DNA of 64,000 nt from Flavobacterium psychrolimnae (GCF_003312425.1 NZ_QNUX01000014.1:49474-113473), one strand, 5' to 3'. Shown: positions 18,843 through 28,877, counted from the first letter of the stretch. Made by a program: numbers and translations. The notes: generated by a model from the letters alone, not told the origin.

Positions 18843-19837
18843 GATGTTGTGATTTAGATTAGTACTATTAATTTTTGATTTCTTTCCTCTGTATCCTTCC
18901 CATTCCAAAAAATGTTTTCCAAAGAAAAAACGGAAAAAAAGAAAGCAAGAAAAAAGGGGCTTATGGATGTGGAGAGCTATAAGTCCCGAAGGGTGGCCAG
19001 TGCAGCACAGCCATTATGCGCTCGCAGCATCCATGAGACACTATCTTAGCTGCCTTTTAGTCCGTTTGAAATGAAAACAGCAACCAGCAGCAAACCGCAT
19101 TGATTTAAAATTTAATAGTACCTGCAGTAAGAAGAGACGGTATACTATTTTGTTTAAAGTCTTATCTATTCTAGATCTAATTTTCTTTTCCAGTTGGGTT
19201 GCTGAAAGTTTCTTTACTATTGGATAAAATCATGTAAAAAAATTCAATTGAAACAGCGAACCGATACAACTGACACTTGCCACTGTAGTCATCCATATGT
19301 ATAATCTCCATTTAACAGCAGTTTACAAAATTTTAGCAAGCCTCTTTGCTTTGTGAGATAGGAATTTAAACTATTGATATTCGCGGTAATTCACCACGCA
19401 TAAACCAAATAAATAGCATCAGACATGATGCTGCTGGAATGCAGTGGAACGGAGCCTGCGGAGTGTAATGCAATGAACCGGAATTATGGATGTAATAACC
19501 TGTCAAAAGGAAAAAGCCAATACATCAAGATGCGGAAATTAATAGTGAAAAAAAAATAGCTGTCCCGCCTTTTCTTTTAGAGGGAGTGCTGTTTTTTTAG
19601 TGCTGTGAAGTGTTTGTGGAAAAGACGGTCACGAAAAAGAAAACACTATTTAGACCCTGAAACATGTTTAGGGTGAATTGATTGGTGCTACCCCACTCGA
19701 AAAAGGGAACGACCAAAGACAGGATGATTGAAATCGCCTAAGCATGGCTGTATTGTGGAATTGAAAATGATAAAGTTTTTTTTTAACTACTATTTTTGAT
19801 AAAAAAGTTTTTTGTAATTTTATAAAAAAATATCAGG
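18843..19837. other. 995-base region without a recognised gene
   Basis: No frame of useful length or recognisable similarity. Base composition is patchy: 18955-19040 and 19430-19500 are markedly richer in G and C than the surroundings, as in non-coding or decayed parts of mobile elements. A TAnnTTTG match (TATTTTTG, 19791-19798) about 40 bases before the next gene is a plausible promoter -7 element. Confidence 0.4.
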
Positions 19838-20227
19838 ATGATACATGATGCCGTAATGCTTTCGTTAATTATTGATGCACCGGTTACTAGTTTGCCATGT
19901 GAAGTTCCGGAGGAACAATTATTTTCTATCTTTCAATTTAAAATTATTGAATTGTTGCAGAATGATAGCGAAGCGATTAACTATTTTGGTTTAGTTCCAG
20001 ACAATGGTGCTGACGGTATTGATGAACTGCTTTTTGATGGTGTTTTATTCCGTTTTGATGTTCCCCAAACTTTTTTGGGTATTGATGTGGATGCGGAACC
20101 GCATTTAGTGCGAAAAGCATTTTTGAATGTTGTGGAGAAACATAATCCTTCTGGGAATTCTGTTATTGAAGAGCGTGGTGAAACCAAAGTAGAAACTACA
20201 GTCGTTTTTGAATATTATCATTTATAG
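19838..20227 (+). CDS. Conserved-looking hypothetical protein
   Basis: 129-aa soluble, acidic protein with no signal peptide or membrane segment, and no family that I recognise. It begins with ATG 40 bases after a TAnnTTTG promoter match and converges on yedK, overlapping its 3' end by 6 bases. It appears real because of codon use and the promoter, but no function can be offered. Confidence 0.55.
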   Translation: MIHDAVMLSLIIDAPVTSLPCEVPEEQLFSIFQFKIIELLQNDSEAINYFGLVPDNGADGIDELLFDGVLFRFDVPQTFLGIDVDAEPHLVRKAFLNVVEKHNPSGNSVIEERGETKVETTVVFEYYHL

Positions 20228-20839
20228 TTTAACAGCAATCAAATCGGCAGAGTAGGGAAATGCAAAGTGTTGTATTGGCTCATGATTCAACCATTTAGAT
20301 TCCTCTTCCCGTTTTAAAACTACCGGCATTCTTCTTTTATGATTGTGTATTTCCGCCAAAAGAGGATTAGCTTCGGTGGTGAGTATCGTGCAGGTGTTTT
20401 TGACTTCTCCGGTTTCTTTATCTATCCAATGGGAATATAAACCCGCAAAAGCAAACAATTCTTCGTTAGGTAAACACAATTCGTACTTTTGTTTTTCTTT
20501 CCCCTTTGGATCCAACCATTGCCATTCGTAATAGCCATTAGCAATCACCAAGCATCTTTTATCCACTGAATTTTTGAAGGACGGTTTTTGGTGAACTGTT
20601 TCTATTTTTGCGTTTAGCGTGTATTTTTTAATTTCCTCGTCCATAGTCCATGGTGGAATTAAACCCCAATTGTAATGGGTGATGACGTTTGGTTTTTCAT
20701 CAATAATTACAGGAGTTTTAGGATATGCAAAACCATTGATAGTAGCACTTGGCTTGAATTCCATTGGATTGTCAATAGTTGCATTGAACCTGCTTTGTAC
20801 TTCTAACGCTAGTTTGGTTTGTTTGGTGTGAAAACACAT
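20222..20839 (-). CDS. yedK: SRAP/HMCES family abasic-site protein (YedK)
   Basis: 205-aa SOS response-associated peptidase family protein. Family members use Cys2, exposed by Met removal, to form a covalent thiazolidine link with abasic sites in single-stranded DNA, shielding them from error-prone processing. All key residues are visible: Cys2 (MCFHTKQ), Asn77 in LNAKIET, Glu105 in NGYYEW, and a His in EIHNHKRRMPVVL (about His165). Also present are HYNWGLIPPW and FAFAGLYSHW. It is the third gene after xseA-xseB (17-base gap), linking abasic-site protection with single-strand exonuclease VII in one operon. Confidence 0.93.
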   Translation of the reverse strand: MCFHTKQTKLALEVQSRFNATIDNPMEFKPSATINGFAYPKTPVIIDEKPNVITHYNWGLIPPWTMDEEIKKYTLNAKIETVHQKPSFKNSVDKRCLVIANGYYEWQWLDPKGKEKQKYELCLPNEELFAFAGLYSHWIDKETGEVKNTCTILTTEANPLLAEIHNHKRRMPVVLKREEESKWLNHEPIQHFAFPYSADLIAVKL

Positions 20840-20856
20840 ACTATTTTCTATGATAA

Positions 20857-21054
20857 TTAATTTTCGAGTTCTTTTAAAATTGCATTCACATCCTCTTCAG
20901 TTGTGGTTAATTTTAATTTGCAAAATTTAATTAATGCTGTTGCTCTTTTTACTTTTGCAGATAGTTCATCAACAGAGATTTCTCCATGCTCTATTTCTGT
21001 CACAATTTGTTGTAGCTCCTCAAAAGCATTTGTATAGTTCAATTGTTCTTCCAT
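20857..21054 (-). CDS. xseB: Exonuclease VII small subunit
   Basis: 65-aa protein with the XseB signature: NAFEELQQIVTEIEHGEISVDEL, then a helix rich in Lys and Glu ending in NAILKELEN. It partners XseA to form the ATP-independent single-strand exonuclease that trims DNA ends during repair. It begins 1 base after the xseA stop codon, so translation is probably coupled. Confidence 0.92.
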   Translation of the reverse strand: MEEQLNYTNAFEELQQIVTEIEHGEISVDELSAKVKRATALIKFCKLKLTTTEEDVNAILKELEN

Positions 21055-21055
21055 T

Positions 21056-22447
21056 TTATTCTTTGATTTTTGTGATTGTACTGTCTATTGTACCGCTAAA
21101 TAGCATTGTATTTATTGCTGCGCCTTCTTCCAATTGGGAAACATCTTTGACAGCTTTTCCATTTAAATATGTGATGCTAAAACCTCTTTTTAAAACATTT
21201 ATAGGATCCATAATTTGAATATTTTTTTCAATATTTTCCAATGCAAGTTCGGAATTTTTAAGATACAGTATGGGGTGCAATTCTAATTTTTCCTGCAATT
21301 GAATTACCGCTACTTTTAATTGATTCAGATTGAATTTAGTTGCAATGCGTGTTTTGGCTTGTAGTACATTTAACTTTCCGTAGTTGTTTTTTACTATAAA
21401 TTGTGATTGCTGCTGAATGGCATAACTGGCATTTTTAATTCGATTTTCATTATTGTTGAGAATAGAAACCGTTATAGAGCGAAATAATTTAAGTTCGGAT
21501 TCTAGTTTTGTATTTTCCTCGCTAAGTAATCGTCTGGATTTGTCTGCTATTTTTTCTTTGGCTTTTTGAATAGGGACCGAAAAATTATGGAATTTTTGTA
21601 ATAGGAATTCCGCTAGTTTTGTTGGTGTTATGGCATTGGTATGTGCAATCATTTCGCATACCGTTTCATTTGTGACATGGCCGATGCCTGTGATAATAGG
21701 AATAGGGAATAGGGTGATTGCTTTGGCCAATTCATAATTGTTATAACAAGATAGTCCCACATCACCGCCACCACCCCTGATAATGGCGACTGCATCAAAA
21801 TGATGGATTACTTTTCTAATTCTTTCTAATTGTGTAATGATGCCGGGTACTGCTTTGTCTCCTTGCAGAATGGATGGAAATAAAAGATAAAAGAATTTAT
21901 AATTCCAGGAATTTTTATCAATTACATCTATAAAATCACCAAAACCTTTGCTGGTTTCTACTGAAATTATCGCAATTCGTTGGGGTAGAAAAGAGAGTTC
22001 TAATTTTTTGTTTTTATCATAAATACCTTCCAGCTGCAGTTTTTTGATTGTTTCGCGCTTTTCATTTTCCAAATCTCCTAACGTGTATTGGGGATCAATA
22101 TCAATTATTTGAAGTGAAAGTCCAAAAGCTGGATCAAAAGATATTTTAGCTAGGAATAGAATTTTGATTCCATCTTTGAGTGGTTCTTTTAGTATTCGTA
22201 GAAAATTGCGATTTATGTTTTGGTAATCATCACGCCATAACGTTGCTTTTATTTCCGCAATTATTTTTCCATCTTTTTTTTCTATTATTTCGGGGAAGCA
22301 ATGACCGGATTGACTGTAATGGTTGAGTTTGTTCATTTCAGCTTTAATCCAAAACGCACTTTTATACCTTTCTTCCAGCGTTTTTTTGATACTGTTTGTC
22401 ACCTCCAGAAGCGAAAAAATAGTCTTATCATTGATTTTTTCAGGCAT
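21056..22447 (-). CDS. xseA: Exonuclease VII large subunit
   Basis: 463-aa catalytic subunit. An N-terminal OB-fold (about 1-110, FSLLEVTNSIKKTLEERY, FWIKAEMNKL) is followed by the catalytic domain with QRIAIISVETSKGFGDFIDV, VAIIRGGGGDVGLSCYNNYELAKAI and IPIITGIGHVTNETVCEMIAH, then a long coiled-coil region and a C-terminal GFSITYLNGKAVKDV block. The usual xseA motif is GGGS; here it reads GGGGD, a small variation. First gene of the xseA-xseB-yedK operon. Confidence 0.93.
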   Translation of the reverse strand: MPEKINDKTIFSLLEVTNSIKKTLEERYKSAFWIKAEMNKLNHYSQSGHCFPEIIEKKDGKIIAEIKATLWRDDYQNINRNFLRILKEPLKDGIKILFLAKISFDPAFGLSLQIIDIDPQYTLGDLENEKRETIKKLQLEGIYDKNKKLELSFLPQRIAIISVETSKGFGDFIDVIDKNSWNYKFFYLLFPSILQGDKAVPGIITQLERIRKVIHHFDAVAIIRGGGGDVGLSCYNNYELAKAITLFPIPIITGIGHVTNETVCEMIAHTNAITPTKLAEFLLQKFHNFSVPIQKAKEKIADKSRRLLSEENTKLESELKLFRSITVSILNNNENRIKNASYAIQQQSQFIVKNNYGKLNVLQAKTRIATKFNLNQLKVAVIQLQEKLELHPILYLKNSELALENIEKNIQIMDPINVLKRGFSITYLNGKAVKDVSQLEEGAAINTMLFSGTIDSTITKIKE

Positions 22448-22778
22448 ACTATTTTTAGATTTACGTATAAGAGGGATTATTTTTATACTTTACCTCAAAG
22501 ATAAAGCAGTTTTATCTTTCTTTTCTTGGTTGTTGAATATTAGTTAGGTCTGTAAGGTAAAAAATAGATTAGAGAAGTTAGAAATGGACTAAAAATCGTC
22601 ATTATATAATTGATTACAATGGATACAGGTTTTGATTCGGAGCCAATGCTATGTGTCTGTGGTACAATTGCGAAAATTGGAACTGAGTACTCTCAGCTGG
22701 AATGAGCGAAGTCTTGAAAAAGAGCGTATTTCAAGCGAAAAAATAGCAGTTTCGGAAAACCGCTGGTAGCATCTGAAT
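22448..22778. other. 331-base gap with an orphan coding-like stretch
   Basis: No complete gene. On the plus strand, 22611-22768 is an open frame with no ATG near its beginning. Its C-terminal part (RKLELSTLSWNERSLEK and on to ENRW) has a hydrophilic, Lys/Glu-rich composition resembling the tail of a real protein. It may be a gene remnant left by a recombination event. I do not recognise the family. Confidence 0.3.
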
Positions 22779-23708
22779 TTATTTCTGATTTAGTAGCCAT
22801 ACTATTAATTCATCATTGTCCACAATACTCCAAGAATGCGGATGTCTATTATTGTCAGGTTTTCTAAAACCTTTATTTTGTGTAGTTATCAATTTAGCTT
22901 TTTCATTTCCAAGTCTGTTTAGTTCATAAATCATTGCAGAACATTCCGATGCGTTCATATTTGTAAAATCAGCATTTCGTTCTTTTAACCACCAATCAAA
23001 ATCAGGTTCTGTGTAAATTCTCAAAGGCATATTTGTCAACTTTTTAATAGCGTTTTGAGTAGTGTCTGAAAATGAGTAAGGGGAAAGCTTGTAATATGCG
23101 GCAAGATTTGTGGTCGGATTTCCCCCAGTTTCTTTTTCAAGTCTTTCTATCATATAAATGTTCTCTGGATTGGCTTCGTTGTCTTTTGAAAGTCTAATAT
23201 CTCTTTTTGCGGAATTATAAAATCTTTCAAAGTCAAGTGGTGGATCAATAGCAAAAACCGCTGTTGGTTTTATTGTTGGATTTTCAACATATTTTATAGC
23301 ACAGCTGCCACCAATTGAAAACCCGCCCACAAAAAATTTTAGGTCAGTTAATTTGTGTTTAGAAGTTATATCTTTTAAAATTCTTTTAAAAGTTTGTTGG
23401 CTTAAACTGTCGACACCAAATGATAAAACTCCATCTTGGAAAGTTGGAATAATAGTCAATATTCCATTTTCAGCTACTTTATTTGGTAAGTCGGTTTGTT
23501 GTAAAACTATTTCTGCCGTTTCTCCGAAACCTGGAATTAAAAACAAATATCCTTTCCAAGGAAGTATTGAAGGATAAATTATTGTATAACAATTTTTTGT
23601 TGTGTCTGTTTTATCAAGGAAAACTTTCTCTATTTTGGTCTTAGATTGTGCATGGCTACTAATTGTAGAAAAAGCAAAAACTGAAAGTATAATTAAAAGT
23701 TTTGTCAT
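22779..23708 (-). CDS. Secreted alpha/beta hydrolase
   Basis: 309-aa exported protein with signal peptide (to about Ala20, SSHAQ). It has an alpha/beta-hydrolase core: oxyanion strand YLFLIPGFGETAE, nucleophile elbow GGFSIGGS (Ser131), acidic residue in TEPDFDWW (Asp236 or Asp238), and a His in RHPHSWSIVD (His289 or His291). This supports an esterase or peptidase-like hydrolase acting in the periplasm or outside. No substrate can be given. It stands alone, between the repair operon and the mutagenesis cassette. Confidence 0.8.
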   Translation of the reverse strand: MTKLLIILSVFAFSTISSHAQSKTKIEKVFLDKTDTTKNCYTIIYPSILPWKGYLFLIPGFGETAEIVLQQTDLPNKVAENGILTIIPTFQDGVLSFGVDSLSQQTFKRILKDITSKHKLTDLKFFVGGFSIGGSCAIKYVENPTIKPTAVFAIDPPLDFERFYNSAKRDIRLSKDNEANPENIYMIERLEKETGGNPTTNLAAYYKLSPYSFSDTTQNAIKKLTNMPLRIYTEPDFDWWLKERNADFTNMNASECSAMIYELNRLGNEKAKLITTQNKGFRKPDNNRHPHSWSIVDNDELIVWLLNQK

Positions 23709-24338
23709 TTGATCTTTTTCTTTAGATGTTGTTCTACGCTTGCTGTAAATTAGTTTAAAGGTGAAACAAACCTTTTTCTAAACAGCCAAAATTGTTAGCT
23801 TGACTATGGGTTGATTCACTTTTGTATATCTCAAATATATAGAACTTTATTACACTAGCATAATTGTATGGATATAATATCATTCCTTTTTATTGTGAAG
23901 TAAAGGGTAATTTTTCCTATTTAGTCTGTATTATATTATGATTGGAATTATGTTCAGGAGGGGCACTGTTTTATTGAAAGGAGTTTCATTTTCTATAAGC
24001 AATCGATGAAATGAGGTTAATTCTTGTTTTGCTAATTGGAATTAACTCAAAATGTAATTTCACGCAAACAGATTTGAAATTGCCTGCACATTTCTTTATT
24101 CCTTCATTCGAGTATATAGGGGTCTATGTCAACTTTGTAAGTGATGTTGACCGTACTATATCGTATAATTCTTTTCTAGTTAATTCGATTGTTTCCATAA
24201 AATATACTTCTTTAAAAATTACAATTAAAGATACAATATGTTGAGTAAAAAACAGTGCAAGTTTCGTTTCTGGAATGTCAATAAATTTCTTTCCGCTACC
24301 ACCACTTCTCGTAAATATTTAGATGCAGTTGAGATAAA
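23709..24338. other. 630-base gap, no gene recognised
   Basis: AT-rich sequence between two leftward genes. A 77-codon plus-strand frame at 24011-24244 has no promoter-like context or family similarity and is probably chance. No hairpin or repeat stands out. Confidence 0.4.
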
Positions 24339-25721
24339 CTATGATTCCTCCTGGTGCTGTTTAAAAAGAACTTTACCGGGATATTTCTCAGCATAAGCAA
24401 GAATTAAATCCACACTGTATTGGTTGCTTTTGTAGTGTGTGACGTGATCTTTAATTTCAGAGGGATCCGTAAAACCAATATCCGAAGCAATATATCCCAT
24501 GCCATAAAAGTGACCGTTATCAATCCAAATGCAACTGCGTTCTTCGGGAGATCTTCCTTTGTCTATAATGGCAAAGCTAGGTCTGTTTTTTACTAAAAAA
24601 TCAATAGCATTTTCGACTTGTTCGTTGTGTAGTTCTACTTCAGGTAAATCGTTCCGGTCCGGTTTTGGGATAAATTCTCCATGGTCGTCCATGCCGTAAT
24701 TGCAGAATCGATTATCAATGCCAAATTGTTCGGATAAGCTGCGCAATACATTGATGCCTTTGTATAAACTATTGAAAGATTCAATGCACGTCTGAAATTT
24801 GCCTAGCTTTCCAATGGACAAATATCGATACCCATTGCGGGCTTCATACTCATACAGTCCATAGTTTGGGTCAAAACGTTTGAGTGCTCTGTTATAGATT
24901 GGCCAAAGCTTTTTGATTTCGGTACACTCCAGTAGTAGCGCCATTAATTCGGTAGCACAAACTTCAAAGGAAATACCATATATGTCCCGCAGAAAGTTTT
25001 GCCTTTGAGGCGTGATATTATGACCACTGAAATGAGAAGCGACCCGTTTCTTTAAGTTGATTGCCTTTCCTACGTAAATGACTTTTCTTGTCTGATCGTA
25101 AAAATAATATACACCTGCTTTTTCAGGTAACTGCTCAAAATCAGCAGGCGGTAGGTTGGGAGGTAAGCGCTGGTCTTGAGAAGTTTTTTTTATCATTTTT
25201 TCGATTACTCCTTCAACGTCCCATTCCAGCAAACGAGAAAATAGGATGGCTGTGGCATCTGCATCACCGCCAGCCCGGTGTTGGTTTGTCAAAGGAATAT
25301 CTAGCGAATTACAAAGTCTACCCAAACTGTACGAAGCCAGTCCCGACTTAATCTTTCTAGCGGCGCGAACGGTACACAATTTTGGCGCAGTCCATTTGAA
25401 TCCGCTTGCTTCGAGTTGGTGCCGAACAAAGGAATAATCAAAGTTCACATTATGGGCAACAAAAATGCGTCCGGTAAGCATTTCTAAAACTTTTTCAGAA
25501 ACGGCATCAAAAATGGGTGCGTCCCGTACCATTTCATTATTAATTCCGGTTAGCGAAAAAATGGCAAGCGGTATTTCCTTTTCTGGGTTGACGAGCGTTT
25601 CCCAACGGTCGATAATGCTAGTTCCGTTATGGATAATAATGGCAATTTCTGTAATGCGGCTGCCACTGGCATTGCCGCCTGTGGTTTCTATGTCAACTAT
25701 TGCGTATTCCTGTTTTTTCAT
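24339..25721 (-). CDS. DnaQ-like 3'-5' exonuclease fused to a GIY-YIG nuclease domain
   Basis: 460-aa two-domain protein. Residues 1-170 form a DEDDh exonuclease like the DNA polymerase III epsilon subunit: Asp10 and Glu12 (VDIETTGG), Asp95 (AHNVNFD), His148 and Asp153 (HRAGGDADA). From about 198, KAGVYYFYDQ...VIYVGKAINLKKRVASHF is a GIY-YIG nuclease module of the UvrC/Cho type; about 180 further residues resemble the C-terminal part of such fusions. Epsilon-Cho fusions are known in other bacteria, and the exonuclease may proofread or process damage-tolerance intermediates. It lies 75 bases after the dnaE2-like gene in the same direction, so it is probably part of the LexA-like-controlled cassette. 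Confidence 0.9.
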   Translation of the reverse strand: MKKQEYAIVDIETTGGNASGSRITEIAIIIHNGTSIIDRWETLVNPEKEIPLAIFSLTGINNEMVRDAPIFDAVSEKVLEMLTGRIFVAHNVNFDYSFVRHQLEASGFKWTAPKLCTVRAARKIKSGLASYSLGRLCNSLDIPLTNQHRAGGDADATAILFSRLLEWDVEGVIEKMIKKTSQDQRLPPNLPPADFEQLPEKAGVYYFYDQTRKVIYVGKAINLKKRVASHFSGHNITPQRQNFLRDIYGISFEVCATELMALLLECTEIKKLWPIYNRALKRFDPNYGLYEYEARNGYRYLSIGKLGKFQTCIESFNSLYKGINVLRSLSEQFGIDNRFCNYGMDDHGEFIPKPDRNDLPEVELHNEQVENAIDFLVKNRPSFAIIDKGRSPEERSCIWIDNGHFYGMGYIASDIGFTDPSEIKDHVTHYKSNQYSVDLILAYAEKYPGKVLFKQHQEES

Positions 25722-25796
25722 CTAATATTTAACGTGAATGATATTGATAATCTTGTGTAAAAGTTCAAAGTGCTCTAGTCTCCAACCGTCAAATAG

Positions 25797-28700
25797 TCAA
25801 ACTGACACTTTTTTTGGACCCACCTCCATTTTATGCCTCGGCAAATTAATTTCATGTTCCTGAGGATACGGTGCCCGTTGGGTCATGCTGACATCTTCCC
25901 GAATCTGTTCGTGCACTTTATATTGCCTATCAGAAGTGTTTGAATATCTTGGATCTGGGATGAACGGCATTTTTGCCATTTTGGAAATAGTAATAGTAGG
26001 AAAGTGGTAATCCACTTCTACAGTTCCTAAGAGCAGATAACAGCCACCGCCTTGGAACGGATATTTTTCCAAACTTTTAGTAAAATGCGCCGTGTCGAAA
26101 TATTCGCCCTCTATGTCTACCCAAGTTCCAAAATACATGGCACCCATTTTGGTGGGTACATGTTTTCTGGAAATGAGATAGGCGAGCATCTTCACCGTTT
26201 TTTTATGGTGTTTTAATAAATCTTTCGCCATTACGTCGCCACGATATTTAGTCTGCAATAAATAAAAAGGAGTACAGGAAACCGGAAAACTCAGCAGTTC
26301 GATTTCATCAAAAGCATCTTCAAAAGGAGAGCGTTCGAGTACTGGAAGTTCATAGTCTTTTATTGGCTCCTGCAGCAGCATTAGGTTTCTGTTTTCGGGT
26401 TTGAAGTTGACCAGAATAAGTCTGGCAATGACCAGCAATTGATTTTTTGTTTTACCGGTAAAACGGAACGCTCCAATAAAAATCAAAATTTGTATCCCTT
26501 CAATACCTATTGGAATGCGATTGATAAAATCTTCCAAAGAGATGAATTTGCCCCGTTCCTGACGTTGTTTAACTATAAAATGCGCTAGTCTACTTTCCAA
26601 ACCTTCCAGATGCATGAAACCCAAATAGACATCGGTACCATATACCGTAGTTTCAAAGTCGCTCTTGTTGACACAGGGATTCTGAATGGTAGCACCCGAC
26701 ATTTTAGCTTCATGAACATATACTTCGGTACGGTAAAATCCACCTTGGTTATTGATTACCGCTACCATAAATTCAATAGGGTAGTAGACCTTTAAATATA
26801 AGCTTTGGTAACTCTCCACAGCGTAAGAAGCGGAGTGCGCCTTACAGAAGGAATAGCCAGCAAAAGATTCAATTTGTCGGTATATTTCTTCACTCAATTT
26901 TACCGGATGTCCTTTTTGGGCACAGCAGGCAAAGTAATTGTCTTTCACTTTTTGCAATGCGGCTTTGGAGCGTCCTTTACCACTCATGGCCCGACGCAGA
27001 ATGTCGCCATCGGCTGCGGGAAGTCCTGCATAATGCAAAGCAATCTTGATTACGTCTTCCTGATAGACCATCACACCATACGTTTCTCCGAGTTGTTCCT
27101 TAAAAACGTCATGAAAATATTCAAAACGATCCGGATGGTTGTGTCGGAAAATGTATTCTTTCATCATACCGGATTGGGCGACACCCGGACGTATTATCGA
27201 GGAAGCCGCAACAAGGATTTTGTAATTATCGCATTTGAGTCGGCGCAACAAACCGCGCATGGCCGGACTTTCGATGTAGAAACATCCAATGGTTTTTCCG
27301 TGGCTTAGAAAATGATTCGCCTTCGTCTCATTTTTTGATATAGCAGTATCTCGGATATCGACTTTAATCCCCTGATTTTTTTCAATCAACTTCACACTGT
27401 CATCGATATGGCCAATCCCGCGCTGGCTCAGGATATCAAACTTTTCAAAACCAATGTCCTCTGCAATGTGCATGTCGAACAACACTATTGGAAATCCTTT
27501 CGGAGGCATTTCCAAAGGCGTGTAATTGGTAATGGGTTCTTCGGAAATCAAGATACCACAGGAATGCATGCTGCGTTGGTTGGGGTATTTCTCGAGCAAC
27601 ATGCCATATTCCTGGACTAGCTTCACGATTTGATTGCTATCATGTAATGCCATTGGATTTTTGGCCAATGCATCTAATTCCTCTTTTGGCAGTCCAAAAA
27701 CCTTACCGACTTCCCTGAAAATGGAGCGGTATTTAAATTCCACATTGGTACCACAAAAAGCGACATGATCGGCACCGTAAGTATCAAAAATGTATCGGAG
27801 AATGGTATCGCGTTCTTTCCAGGACCAGTCAATGTCAAAATCGGGCGGACTCTTGCGGTTCACATTCAGGAACCTTTCAAAATACAAATCGAGTTCAATA
27901 GGGCAGATGTCCGTGATACCCAGACAATAACTCACGATACTGTTGGCACCGCTACCCCGACCAATGTGCAAAAAGCCCTGACTCATGCTGTATTGGATGA
28001 TGTCCCAAGTGATGAGGAAATAGCCGCTGAATTCCAATTGGTCAATCACCTTTAATTCTTTTTCTACTCTTGCTAAAGCTTGCGAATTATCGGAACCGTA
28101 CTTTTTGAATAGCCCTTCGTGAGCCAAGTTCGTCAAAAGCTGCATGTCGCTTTCCCTACTTCCAGAATAGTATTTTTTGTTTTTGGGCGTTTTGAAGTCA
28201 AATTCAAAATGACACTGATCCATCAGTTTCTGCGTGTTTTCGATGATCTGTGGATACTCCTCAAATTTAGAAAGCAGTTCCTCCAAAGGAATCATTACTT
28301 CTGAGTTCTTGCAATAATCGTACACAGTCAATTTGGACAAAATCACATTGGTATCAATAGCTCGAAGAATTTTATGCAGGTTGAATTCTCTTTTAGTTCG
28401 AAAGGTAACAGATTGTAAAATCACCATTTTGCTAAGCCAAGAATTCCATTCCGGTAGAAATAATTTGGGAAGCTGATCGGGAGTAATCCCTATAAATTCA
28501 TGTTCTTTTAATTCTGTTGGCCTATTTTCGAAAGGATAAATAATACAGACGTTATTAAATGAAGGAGCAGTCAAAGGCAAAGAAGTGCCTTCAAAATTAT
28601 GTTGGGTCAGAAAACGGTTCATTTCGGCGAGCCCATCTGCATTTTTAGCCAAACCGATATACCGCAATTGATGGTTGCAGCGAAATTCTATTCCGACGAT

Positions 28701-28874
28701 TGATTTTATCCCAACCTCGTGACAGGCTTTTGTAAAATCATAGATGCCAGTAACCGTGTTGATGTCCGTTAATGCCATTGCTTTTACCCCACAAACAACA
28801 GCTTGCTGTATTATATCCAACAGCGGAATGGTGCCGTAGCGCAGGGAATGAAAAGAATGGCAGTTAAGGTACAT
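25797..28874 (-). CDS. dnaE2: DnaE2-like DNA polymerase III alpha subunit (error-prone type)
   Basis: 1025-aa C-family polymerase, shorter than a replicative DnaE. An N-terminal PHP domain begins with NCHSFHSLRYG, but the usual LTDHN motif reads LTDINT, losing one metal-ligand His. The polymerase core has FLHIGRGSGANS (about 305-312), PPDFDID with catalytic Asp345 and Asp347, and a third Asp in EKFDILSQRG. A helix-hairpin region and an OB-fold (KMLAYLISRKHVPTKMGAMYF) follow, ending without a long tau-binding tail. Starting 3 bases after dinB, it matches the DnaE2/ImuC arrangement, in which the alpha subunit extends past lesions under SOS control. I assign DnaE2-like from size and context, not by phylogeny. 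Confidence 0.87.
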   Translation of the reverse strand: MYLNCHSFHSLRYGTIPLLDIIQQAVVCGVKAMALTDINTVTGIYDFTKACHEVGIKSIVGIEFRCNHQLRYIGLAKNADGLAEMNRFLTQHNFEGTSLPLTAPSFNNVCIIYPFENRPTELKEHEFIGITPDQLPKLFLPEWNSWLSKMVILQSVTFRTKREFNLHKILRAIDTNVILSKLTVYDYCKNSEVMIPLEELLSKFEEYPQIIENTQKLMDQCHFEFDFKTPKNKKYYSGSRESDMQLLTNLAHEGLFKKYGSDNSQALARVEKELKVIDQLEFSGYFLITWDIIQYSMSQGFLHIGRGSGANSIVSYCLGITDICPIELDLYFERFLNVNRKSPPDFDIDWSWKERDTILRYIFDTYGADHVAFCGTNVEFKYRSIFREVGKVFGLPKEELDALAKNPMALHDSNQIVKLVQEYGMLLEKYPNQRSMHSCGILISEEPITNYTPLEMPPKGFPIVLFDMHIAEDIGFEKFDILSQRGIGHIDDSVKLIEKNQGIKVDIRDTAISKNETKANHFLSHGKTIGCFYIESPAMRGLLRRLKCDNYKILVAASSIIRPGVAQSGMMKEYIFRHNHPDRFEYFHDVFKEQLGETYGVMVYQEDVIKIALHYAGLPAADGDILRRAMSGKGRSKAALQKVKDNYFACCAQKGHPVKLSEEIYRQIESFAGYSFCKAHSASYAVESYQSLYLKVYYPIEFMVAVINNQGGFYRTEVYVHEAKMSGATIQNPCVNKSDFETTVYGTDVYLGFMHLEGLESRLAHFIVKQRQERGKFISLEDFINRIPIGIEGIQILIFIGAFRFTGKTKNQLLVIARLILVNFKPENRNLMLLQEPIKDYELPVLERSPFEDAFDEIELLSFPVSCTPFYLLQTKYRGDVMAKDLLKHHKKTVKMLAYLISRKHVPTKMGAMYFGTWVDIEGEYFDTAHFTKSLEKYPFQGGGCYLLLGTVEVDYHFPTITISKMAKMPFIPDPRYSNTSDRQYKVHEQIREDVSMTQRAPYPQEHEINLPRHKMEVGPKKVSV

Positions 28875-28877
28875 GGA

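Noticed and set aside
24011..24244. 77-codon plus-strand frame
   Set aside because: No promoter, no family similarity, and it lies in a gap with no other sign of coding.
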